Shown here piece after piece: positions 25,101 through 35,259 of a stretch of DNA of 64,000 nt. How positions within the stretch are numbered: position 1 is the stretch's first letter; each line of letters starts with the position of its first letter. Origin of the DNA: Lunularia cruciata (lineage: Eukaryota; Streptophyta; Marchantiopsida; Lunulariales; Lunulariaceae); assembly GCA_948567375.1 (NCBI GenBank), contig OX419758.1, positions 62,749,001-62,813,000 on the forward strand. Reading direction: 5' to 3'. The notes below the pieces were generated by a model that had not been told where the DNA came from, ran no database searches, and saw only the letters and a program-made list of their open reading frames with translations. Both the position numbers and the translations under genes were made by a program.

Positions 25101-25900
25101 TCCTATGAAGTTTCCTGATAATCTCCAGCAGACAAGGAATATACACGACGCTTCGAGCTTAGCAAAATGCTTGAATTGCCAAACGACCAATAGTTATTAT
25201 TACCTTCCATAAAAGTATAGCACTGTATGGAAATATAGGATAGTTTATTTAGAAGTCAAAACTTCTACTAGAAGTGTCAACCCCCTTGCACACTCATGAA
25301 GTTGGTACTTCATAGAGAAAGGTATGTCCTTGCCCGACAACTGGGAGCATCACAAGTAGATTGTTCTAGTTTTCCTCCTCTTCTACGCTCGGCGACCGGA
25401 GAAGAATCAATTATCCGTTAGCCTGCTTCAGGTTTTTGCAATTTTGTACTAGTTCCATAAATCGTCTCCCTGCTGATCGACAAAGCAGATCTAAGGGTGA
25501 AGAAGGGGACATAAGTACATTCACTCTATTTTATGTAGTTTATACGTTGGAACTCAATAAAGTCAGGAGATTGCAACATGAGATTAGTTCTGAGTTCCAA
25601 AAGAAACCCCTACCGAGTTCCATTCACATGAATTTATTTTAGTTGTGGATGAAAGAGAGTGATGCAAAGGTGGAGAAGTTTCCAGGGATATCATCGAGCG
25701 ATAAAGATGTGGGTATGTTTATATACCTATCTGCGTTTAATCTCCGGATGAAAAAGACAATGCATAACCAATAGAGACGTCGAATTGCTTCCTAAACTGA
25801 GTTACTCCGTGGCTTCCATTGGATTAGAGGGAAAACGTGACACTTCAAAGAAAACGCAGGGCACTGAAAGTCGCCGTGAATTATTGGAGAAACCCGAGAC
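22196..25900. other. Intergenic, nothing recognised
   Basis: Base composition is mixed, and AT-rich between about 23.3 and 24.2 kb. Only short open frames are present. No RNA gene, terminal repeat or coding exon could be supported. Confidence 0.4.
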
Positions 25901-25929
25901 TTTGAAGAAAGCATAGACAAAGAAAATCT

Positions 25930-26223
25930 AGATATCCTCCTCTTCCTCTTTTTGAGAGCAGCCTGTTGTCGCTATCTTACTGCTCCTCAACAAGCAAATT
26001 GCTCCTGCACCCCAGCGAATCTCTCTCTCTTGCTCATGTACTCGCTTCCGCGTGCGAGCGCCAGAAGACTGCTGCTGCTGCTGTACTAGTTTTCGTTACG
26101 CGATGGTCAAGGCTCCCCATCTCATCCAGCAAAGCCTACAGCACGGTATGTTATCTTGAACTCCAATGGGCGAACTGCGTCGTCAGACAGACCGTTCTGA
26201 AGTTTCTCAAATCGAGATGTTGA
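25930..26223 (+). other. CT-rich leader-like island with a short ORF, function unknown
   Basis: This segment is more GC- and pyrimidine-rich than its surroundings, with CTCTCTCTTGCTC and a GCTGCTGCTGCTG run. That composition resembles a plant 5' leader. A short frame opens at ATGGTCAAGGCTCCCC (26102) and meets a donor-like GTATGT at about 26150. A longer frame covers 25966-26223 without a recognisable domain. No downstream exons were found, so this could be a small gene, a non-coding transcript or chance. Confidence 0.25.
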
Positions 26224-26229
26224 TTGTCA

Positions 26230-27004
26230 CAAAGGTTGTGGGTACTGTGCTTCTGTTCGGAATGTAGGTGACTCGTGTGTTAGTCAGACAGAGCTGCACT
26301 GCTACAGCACAGTGTGGGCTGTTCCTAACGATGGATGAGGGTACAGTAATGTCCAAGGATGTGCATTTCAGGATCTAAACCAGATCGGTTACTTTAACCA
26401 CACTCCTGTTAACCATGGTCAAACTCCTTCCTCCCTGATCTTTTCCCAAAAATATATTTAACAGGTCCTTTAAGTTGGCACTTTTCGCAACCCGTACCGT
26501 TTTATATCTTACTTGACACATCTCTTTGCGTTGTTGACGTATATTATTATATCATGTCAGTTTAAGTTGATTTTGGAATTCAAGGATAAATAAATTACGT
26601 TTTTATAAATGTACATTGCAATGTTAAAAGCAAATTCTATGTAAATTCCGATCATTTATTGCAATTAATATAAAATACTAAGAAAAATCTCGTGATGGTC
26701 TTTTTCATTCCTATGCATGTCTTGTTTCATCGTCACATTCATCCTTTGATAAAGTAAAACATGTCATAATATTGCATCGGTGTTGCTTCTTTCGATCTAG
26801 ATTTAGTTTGTCTACCTCTTTCATTTTTAATTTATGTCGGTGTTTCACTTGATGGAGTAGATGATCAAATGATAAATTGTAATATTTCTCATTATCCATT
26901 TGAATAACCGGGAATCATCATCCGTCGGATTGTGTACTAATATGACTCAATCATTCATTGGATTTACACGGAAATTTCACTGATAATGAAACATTTATAA
27001 TATA
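26230..27004. other. Intergenic, AT-rich toward the right
   Basis: No coding or repeat structure recognised. Confidence 0.4.
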
Positions 27005-27364
27005 GGGAGCCGGTCGGGGGACACCCCTTCTTCGTTGCGAGCAACCCCTTTCATATATTCTTTTATGGATGGTTGTATAAAATGCTATGTTGTGTGTAAC
27101 AAGCTGATCTATAACATTTTGAGATATGAATTCCATTTTAGTAAGTAGTGAATACTCTTTTTTAATTATTTATTATTTTTAAAAGTATCGAAAATAATTT
27201 TCAATTACTTTCATGATAAATTCATGCACATTTTTTTAACATATAAAAAATTAATTTATTCTCATAAATTTTATATAAAATCTAGAAACAAATAATCCTA
27301 ATAAACTACGAACTAATTTTTTTTTCCTAATTTATGAGGGAGGGTGTCTCCCGAACCGGGTCCC
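27005..27364. mobile_element. MITE-like element with 22/23-bp terminal inverted repeats
   Basis: The left end GGGAGCCGGTCGGGGGACAC plus CC (27005-27026) pairs with the right end GGGTGTCTCCCGAACCGGGT plus CCC (27342-27364), with two mismatches and a one-base indel. The interior is AT-rich and non-coding. Both flanks carry ATA next to the repeats, a possible 3-bp target duplication. Size, TIRs and lack of coding fit a non-autonomous DNA transposon. The GGG-starting ends and 3-bp duplication suggest the PIF/Harbinger group, but ATA is not its usual target. Confidence 0.65.
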
Positions 27365-29329
27365 ATAATAATACATTATAAGTTAAAAGCTTATATTAAA
27401 AAGCCGACCAAGCGCATCAAGATCATATTTATTAACCAATGCCCTTGGGGGCAAAGGATTTCCGCCTATCCGGAAGGTGTTTGAATTAAAAATTTAGTAA
27501 ATGGGTGTCTTAGGTTTTATAATATATCACCGCAATATATTATAACTTAAAGAATTGGTTCTTACCATGTGAATTTCAAGGCTAGCTTTGTAAATTTTTC
27601 TTTTATTTTCTAACCGGTGGTCACGTTGTTGTCAATTTTCTTTATATATATTTGGCTTGCTTTTCGGATCGTCGAATTACTCATCGTTTTTTTTTGGTTT
27701 CTTTTTCGGTTGTCAACTTTCTTTGTATACTCCAAAATTTGCTTGTAAATCAACTCAGAATAGAACCTGCGGAAATGAATAATAAGCTCAATTCAGATTC
27801 AGTCGTAATCTTCTGCTCATGATAACTTAAGTTCTCATTGTCATACTCAACCACATAAACCCACTGAATTCTTGTACTAATTCTAATAGTTACTTTTATA
27901 TTTATTAGGAAAGGGATATATTTCAAAAGAACAATCAAAACGTCAAAAATACCTCCCAAGGTAATAATAACAGGCCAAGAAAACCAACCTCCAAACCCCA
28001 TCCATACCAATCACTAATCTTGAAATTTAATGCGCAGCACAGCTACATTTTGGACCAGAATTCTCACTCCTATATTGGATATTCACACCTATATTCGATT
28101 AAGGAAAGTGAACATTATGCTGCTTGTAAAATAGTTCAACGGCAAAACCCCATTTCTAGATAGTATTCGTATCTTACAAAGATCTAAAAATATGTTAAGT
28201 ATATGTTTGTTATTCATTATGATCGATTTGTAGCTATTTTATTTTCAGTTTAATATATATGAATTTTTTCTCTAAATGGTGTAATTATAATAACATGGTA
28301 GTGCAATCTCAATTGTTTAACATATCCGCGCTCACTAAATAGTCCATTGTCTCGCGAGCACATTGTCCACCAAAGGAATTGAAAATGTGAGGTTCCAACT
28401 TAGAGCTGTGGCTGCGGGTGGTTGAAATAAAATGCTTGATCTTCCCCAGGTGAATCAACTTGCGGAGTGTCTCGTCTTAAATTGAGGCACGCGTTGTGAT
28501 TGTAACCTCCATCACTGCAATAATAAGGCAATGAGAAGCTTTTTTTATGTTGGCCTTCTCCCAATTGTTGGCCACCCGAATGCTCTACTTGGTTAGGATA
28601 TAAGAGAGTTCTCGAGGTCTCGACATTGTCGATCAACTTGCGGCAATGATCAGAAAGTGAGAGAGTATGCTCGCTGTACTGTAAAGGATACGCTCAAGTG
28701 CACACGGACAGTAGTCGTCAAAGGTTCTAAACTTGGCGTGGAGTTCGTTCAAGTGCTCGAGTATTTACACCCATCAGGGCCGTGGAGTCTGGGCCCATCC
28801 TTGGCAACTTCTGTCATTGGCAGTGGTAGTTGCCTTGATCAGTCCTTCCCTCCATGATGTACTCAATTCGTTCGGAATGTTAGTGCTCCTCCATGCCAGG
28901 CCAGGCCAGGCTTCAATTCTTATTCTTCGTTCATTCCCTTTCAACAAGACGGATCTGAACGCTTCCCATCGTTATTCCTTCCTTCCACCATAACTTCCGA
29001 CCAACCACCAGAGCTGCTCAGAGACCACCATTATGGTGCATTTCCTCGCTGTCTTGCCCCGTTAGGCAGACGAGACGAGATGGTTGGCTCGAAGTAAGAT
29101 ATGCATGGATGGACGCATTTCAGTGCATTGCTGTATTCGATGGAATAAGTCCACACAATGTTAATGCTGCCCTCGTGAAACTCACGCTCAAGTGCATGCA
29201 CAAAGCCCCCGTCAAAAGTTCTAATCTAATGGAGTGGTGTTGCTCATTCAAGCGCTCCAAATTTCGACAAATTTGCAACCCTGTCTTCGTAGTCTATTCT
29301 CACCTGTTGGCTACTCCGTGCATGTGGAC
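27365..29329. other. Intergenic, nothing recognised
   Basis: AT-rich to about 28.4 kb, then mixed. A minus-strand frame of 78 codons (28400-28636) and plus-strand frames near 28.7-28.9 kb have no recognisable domains. Confidence 0.35.
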
Positions 29330-30565
29330 TCTAGAAAATAAATTTTGCTCTTCACAACACGAATGAGTTGGCATGAACGGAGCAGCGAAGTCATTCGTCA
29401 TTCGGAAAATAAATGTCGATCTTGAGAATAAGTGAGGTCTTTACATTTCCACGCTTTACAGATGAAAGTTAGAGTAAAGCAAATGACTCTCCAAACGCAC
29501 ACGTTATGAATAAATGAGCAATTCAGGATTTCTGAATTTCTTAGTGAGGGGGAAGGAGGAAAGAGAGCAAAGGAAGACTCCTCAATTATAGTATTTCAGG
29601 ACGAATATAGGGGGATATCCGCCAGGGGGATGCAGACAACCTGAAATTCTTGTAGCAGTGGACTTTGGACAAATAAAATTTCAACTTTGACACCAACCAG
29701 TGATTATTATCTAGGGGTTATGATTATAAGAACGGACTAAACCTGAAACTCGTAGGAGTGGACTTTAGGAAATGAATTTCGACTTTACAGGTTTAAGCCC
29801 AAGGAGGAGGAGAACTACATAAGTAGAGATCGTAGGCAAACCGAAAACTTGTAGAATTGCACTTTGGAAAATAAATGTAGTGGTCCTCTACATGGAAATA
29901 ATAGCATGGAAAGGCAAATACTCAAGGTGGGTATTTCAGGATGATAGTTGGGACATCTACTACAGCTTAGTTGGATATATTGTGTAGGAGTGGACCTCTC
30001 ACAAATAGATTTTAGACTTTACACCAAACGGTATGGAGATCGAAGCGCCATGAGTATATGAACGGTTTCAACCTAAAACTAACGGCAAAGAAACTTTAGA
30101 AATTAAATTGAACTTTGAGAGGTTGTAGAGTGAGCAGGAGAAAATAGAGCTCTAGAAGTAGTAGACACAGTAAGAATTCGTAAAATTAGACTTTTGGAAA
30201 TAAATGTGGTCTTTGCATAATGATGGGAATGGCGGATATAGTAAGATGACATAGACGAATTTTGACAACTACTAGTGAGATGTAAACAACTGAGATCTTG
30301 GTAGGAGTAGACTTTTAATACATGTATCTCAAGCGTTATCTCAAAACAGCTTTGAACAGCTTGAATAAGGTGAAGATATGACTATAGAAACCGACCAAAC
30401 CTAAAACTCGTAGGAGTGGACTTTAGTCTTTGCACTTATACATCCTACGGTTTGCCTACGATCTCTACTTATGTAGTTCTCTAGGAGTATAATAAAGTAG
30501 AGATTGTTTGGACGACAGATAGACAAGTTTGTGCAAACGGATTTTTGAAGAATAAATGTGGTTCT
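29330..30565. repeat. Strongly diverged tandem array, period about 100-130 bp
   Basis: A motif of the form CTGAAACTCGTAGGAGTGGA, then CTTTGGAAAATAAAT and a GACTTTACA-like end, recurs about ten times. Anchor positions are near 29651, 29748, 29847, 29980, 30081, 30179, 30298, 30407 and 30530, with weaker units near 29335 and 29400. Spacings are roughly 97-133 bp. Units are heavily mutated, so the periodicity is visible only by following the core motif. There is no coding potential. Confidence 0.65.
29810..30481. repeat. 34-bp perfect inverted repeat inside the array
   Basis: GAGAACTACATAAGTAGAGA plus TCGTAGGCAAACCG at 29810-29843 is exactly reverse-complemented at 30448-30481. The arms are about 600 bp apart. 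Their perfect identity contrasts with the strong divergence of the surrounding units. Confidence 0.9.
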
Positions 30566-31857
30566 CACATAGTAAGAGCATGAAAAGGCGGAGGAATCAG
30601 ACAAAGCAAAACAAATCAGAAGGTACCATTTGGTACAAGGATAATATCTTTTTGCAAAATCTGTTGACTTGACTTCCACAAACAGGATTGGAAGGCAAGT
30701 TGAAGAAAAAAACAAAGGAAGAAGGTGTTTATCTTTCCAGTTTTAAACTAGTATTGGATAGTATTCTAGTTTCGAGGACGCTATGTACCATTTTGATTTT
30801 GTAGTCTAATGACGCCTATGAACTTAATTTTGAATTCGGTTTTGGGTATTTCTTTATACGGGCGTGTAATAGCAATGAGAAATCTTCAATAGACAATTCT
30901 ACTATTATTTACTTGGAGGACTTCTATCATACAACTCAACATTAGTCTCGTTAAAATTATTTTTATGTTCGTTAAGTTAAGTATATAATTTTCTTATTTT
31001 TTGATGTGTTGCCCTCTTCCATGAGTTTGTGTTGTTATTTTAATCAATTTTCAATGGCTTGTATTCACATCTTGGCGTTTACTATTGGACTCAGATTTCA
31101 CTTTCGTTGGATGTACACGACTCTACATAAAATGCCATCTGGTGGTCATTAGGTGGCTTAAGGTCGTCCTAAACCTAAAGTTCATCAATATCTTTTCCAA
31201 CATTTTCTAACTATATAAGGTTTTGTTAATTTTTAGATTTTTCACTTTGAGAGAGAAGATCACCCGTTTTGTTAATAGAGTGTGGAAAGTGGACCTCCAT
31301 AACATGTTCATGAAGTTGACGGAAGCCTCACTATTTATCGGTTAAGATCTGAACAACATCTTTTGGCCAAAACATGATTCCAACCTGTTATAGTCTAATG
31401 CGACTACCTTATCCTCTTTAACTTATAGGGTTTCTGGATATCCAAACGTTATCAAACTTGTACCTCTTTCACACAGCTGCATTATTGACATGATCTGCTA
31501 TAGAAATATAGAATATGAATTAAATGCTTGAACTCATGTTCCCTACTTTCTGCTCGTTAGATTTTATTTTTTATTGCTGGCAATACAGCTCATATAATCT
31601 TATAAACTATAGCCAGTATAGTCCCATGATGGTCCATTCAAAGTTCAGGGATTTAATGGTCCTTGCGTGAACTGGCTTGTGAGGCTAAGAGATACCCTTA
31701 AAAAAGATACTTTATTTAGATAACTGCAAAATACTGAAATCTATTTATTATTTAATGTTTGGATTTTGAAAAAGAGTGATAAGTATGGTACGACAGAAAA
31801 GCGGTGCAAAGAATATCCAGGTGATGATTTTCGATAAAGAGGGTTGCATTCATGGTT
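30566..31857. other. Intergenic, AT-rich, nothing recognised
   Basis: No open frame, RNA gene or repeat structure could be supported. Confidence 0.45.
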
Positions 31858-31997
31858 TATTTTCTTGCACTATGTAGTAAAGAGGCGACCGCGTAGGATA
31901 ACAAGAAAGATGGGAAGACCCTATCAAACCCTACAAGGATAAAACACAAAAGGAACTATAGTTTTCTAAAAAGAGAGCTATTTTCTTGCTACTATGT
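31858..31997 (-). mobile_element. Retroelement 3'-tail insertion with 18/19-bp target duplication
   Basis: The antisense tail copy (GGCGACCGCGTAGGATAACA, then GATGGGAAGACCCTATCAA) lies in an insert at about 31876-31978. The flanks are TATTTTCTTGCACTATGT (31858-31875) and the same sequence with one extra T (31979-31997). The long target duplication supports insertion by target-primed reverse transcription. Confidence 0.7.
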
Positions 31998-33621
31998 GAC
32001 CTTGGAACTGCAACTGGAATAGAGTCATGAGTTCAGAAGGACGAACCTTGGGTAGGGAGTAAATCGTTCCACTAAGGATACGTTGTGTTCTATTTCATCA
32101 TTTACGAGGTCTTTGCCTCATCCTTCACTTTTTAGGGAAATTTTTTTATGGATTGAGAAGTTCTTTGGTCAAAAAGTAGTTGCATGTCCCCAATTCATTA
32201 TATCTTGGGTATCACTCCGTAGTCAGGCACTCACATAAGTTGAGTGAGTGAGAGTTGGCCCAAATGCATCATATAGGTTGAACTCATGAGGAGACGTACA
32301 TAAACACTTTGGGCCAGATTCTTATCTTTTTCTCAAGAGCTGCCGTAAGTATTATCTTCTCTAACAATGATCCTGAATGCTCGAATCTTTGGCGGGTTAC
32401 CCTCAAACACCCCCATGTTCTTGGCTATAAGTTTCAAAAGCCACTAATCTGTCATGATCTACCCCAAATAATAAACTTGATCAGCAAGGACTATGGAATT
32501 GAGGCGCAGAAGGAGAACAAAGTGGGGCACAATTTTACCCACAGATTGGCAAACACCTATTGCAGCATATATGATATATAAATGGTATACCACTAGAACC
32601 TGCAATTAGGATATCTGAAAATATTAGTCATACATACAATTTACACATCCTTAGTTGGAATCTCTCCTAACCTACGTACCGTAATCTAATTACCATTAGA
32701 ACAACATGCACTTAAGGTATCAGAACAATGTAAATCCACAATGTTGGAGTATTCCAAACACCTCACCTAGTGTAATTGTAACTGTTCTCCGAAAGTAATT
32801 TATTCGGTATATATTTGACACAATAATAAAGAACAAATGTTATGTTGGGATATGTTACTAAGCCAGTACATGAATGAAAGAAGTCACATCCTTTTGATGC
32901 CTAGAACTCAAGCATCATAGCTAAAAGAGCAAAGAACGCGGAGATTAACTTGGGAAGAATAAGACTTGTGGTGGCGATTGGGAGATATCCTTTCTCCTTT
33001 TGTAGTATTAAAGGCTACAACAACATCACTAGAGGAGAACGTTGCAAGTGCTCGATCCAGCTCGCCAGACAGCCAAAGTGCTCTAAGACAAAAAGTAGAT
33101 TTGGAAATGAGGATCGAGTTAAAGCACTCGTTTCCCAGGAGGTACTCTTTTTCTCCTATTTTTGGGGTTTCCCATGGAAATATTTAGAAAGGTGATTTTT
33201 GGAAGTTCAGTGTCATAGATTCCAATTGATGGCTAGATCCTACAGTATAGATGCGGACAAGTTAGTTAGTTCGTTAGCTAGCTAGCTAGCTAGCCACAAG
33301 TGGAACATCGGTTGGATCTAGGATCCAACTCACCTGCGGTTCTAGTATCCTTAGACTTCCTAGTAACCGTGGTGCATAATAGTAGAATATAATATGTCAA
33401 TATGAAGTGTCAAGAAATATGTCAATTTTACTTACATGTTTCTGTTGATTTCCTCATCTGCTCCCCCTTTCTCCTGGACCCTAAACACTGTGGCATGTAC
33501 AGTTTTGAGTTGATTTCTTATAATGTTTGGTTACGTGGTTGATTCAGCGGATGGACCACGGACTCACGTTATTTTCAAAAGGAGTTATCTCATTTATTCG
33601 CAGACTTGGTCTTGAAGAGAA
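31998..33621. other. Intergenic; includes a (TAGC)5 microsatellite
   Basis: TAGC is repeated five times at 33275-33294. The open frame at 32309-32581 (90 codons) has no recognisable domain. Nothing else was supported. Confidence 0.4.
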
Positions 33622-33765
33622 GAGGACGGAAAAAGACGACTGCGTAGAAAACACCAAGGATGGGAAGACCCCATCAAGCCATACAAGGGTGAGACAAAAG
33701 AGGTAAAATGGGCTAAGTTTCTCAACAGATTCAATAAGAAAGATCTGCACTACCGTACCTAAGAT
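33622..33765 (-). mobile_element. Retroelement 3'-end copy (antisense)
   Basis: Reads AAGACGACTGCGTAGAAAAC, then GATGGGAAGACCCCATCAAG, CCATACAAGG and GGTAAAATGGGCTAAG. A diverged upstream part ends near 33763 (AGATCTGCAC). The stop-codon hairpin is lost. No target duplication was recognised. Confidence 0.6.
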
Positions 33766-35178
33766 ATTAAAGTTATGGAAGTCGTAAAGTCTACAAGCCA
33801 CTGGAGCAGACTACTGGGAAGAGAAGAGTAAGTAACTATTTTGACGGAGATTACGATTGAAAAGAACAATATTCCCATCATTGAAATGCACGAACTCATG
33901 GATCTAAGTGCATTAAAGCTGGCCTAAACGCCAGGCACCTTTAGGATTCATGGACAACCGCATCCAGGCTTTTTAGCGGTATCAGGCGGAATACAGGTGC
34001 CCAATTTTGAACGTGGTGGGGTACACGCAGTCCATTGATGGGTGACGTCGAGCCCCAAACGGGAATGAACCAAAGATCGCCGCAATTCGAAGGAACCGCA
34101 AGTTTCAAGCCGTAAAACAGTACTCTGTACTGTAGACTTTAGAGTACTGCAGTTCTGGAGACCGTCAGAGGTATATGCGGGCCGATCGTTATGGTGGAGA
34201 TCAGGGGCATTCTGAACTGGTAGTTCCGTTTCGTTCCCTTCGCACCGACCAGCGGCAATTCCTGGTCCGCGGTTCTTGGCCTATATACATGACTGTCGGA
34301 GTGAGGCGACGGACCGTTACGTCGCAGTGAAGTCAAAGGACTTTCGTCCACCCGACTGCTTCGGACACGATCGAAAGAGGATCACTCCTACAGCTCCGCT
34401 CCAGTATGGAGACAGTAAGTGCAGATTTGATTCTTCTGTACAGGAACGTCAACGTCCTGTACAGAGTTTGGTATCGATTAGGCTCTATGTGGAGATCTGG
34501 TGGTCAGCTGATAAAAATGGAAAGAAGATGGTCATATTTGCTAAGGTTCCAAATAAGATTCAACAAACCACAAAAGTAGAAATCTAAACGCACTAGAAGT
34601 TTTGTGTGCACTGCTGCTCATGGTACTGGATCTCCAATTCTGCGAAGCTGGATTGGTTGTTTTGAACGCAGGTTCTGCAGAGTTAGACATGTTTGATTGA
34701 TGTTGATGTTCATTTATTAAGATTTTGATATAGACTTAATTTTATTATTCTTACCTTCATTCACCTCATTGTAATTGGAATGCATTCTGACGTAACATCA
34801 GTGTATTCTCTTCACTTACCACTGTGTCTCCAAACTCACTGTCAGAATTATGCCATCAAGAGTTCAATTTCAGTTCTTTAGAAATTCACAGAGTGGAGAA
34901 GAGTATGCTCATACTTTTCCACAACAGTGTTCGCAGCAATGTCTTTTGAGTATGTGCTATAGATCATTGTTTCCCATGATATTTGGGCTAAAATCATGCT
35001 TCGTTTTCCACGTTTCCACGAACATATTTTCCTCATCCTTCCGGAGGGTACTTCCCTTCAAACATGGCAAGCAAGCACAAACCTCCACCTTTCTTGGTGA
35101 TGCTTTCCATACGATATTTGGTATTTGCTTTCCACCACTAGTGGGCCAACTCCTACTAATCGACAGGTAGATTTAACG
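33766..35178. other. Intergenic; GC-richer island with a small hairpin
   Basis: 33.95-34.55 kb is more GC-rich than its surroundings. It contains an open frame (34276-34587, 103 codons) with no recognisable domain. CTGTACAGGAACGTCAACGT plus CCTGTACAG (34436-34464) folds into a hairpin of 13 pairs with one bulged A. Another frame at 34850-35170 is also unrecognised. Confidence 0.4.
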
Positions 35179-35259
35179 TTGAGTCTTTGTCAAAGAGAAA
35201 ATGGGCGACCGCGTAGAAAACACGAAGGATGGGAAGACCCCATTGAGTCTTTGTCAAAG
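35179..35259 (-). mobile_element. Minimal 47-bp retroelement tail insertion with 17-bp target duplication
   Basis: TTGAGTCTTTGTCAAAG stands at 35179-35195 and again at 35243-35259. Between them is a 47-bp insert containing only the last part of the tail: GGGCGACCGCGTAGAAAACA, then CGAAGGATGGGAAGACCCCA. It is the shortest copy with clear boundaries and fixes the 3' end of the family at or near the T-rich sense sequence GGTCGCCCATTTTCT. Confidence 0.85.

Noticed and set aside
29330-30565. CRISPR-like array
   Set aside because: Units are heavily diverged, spacing is irregular and the setting is a plant nuclear genome.
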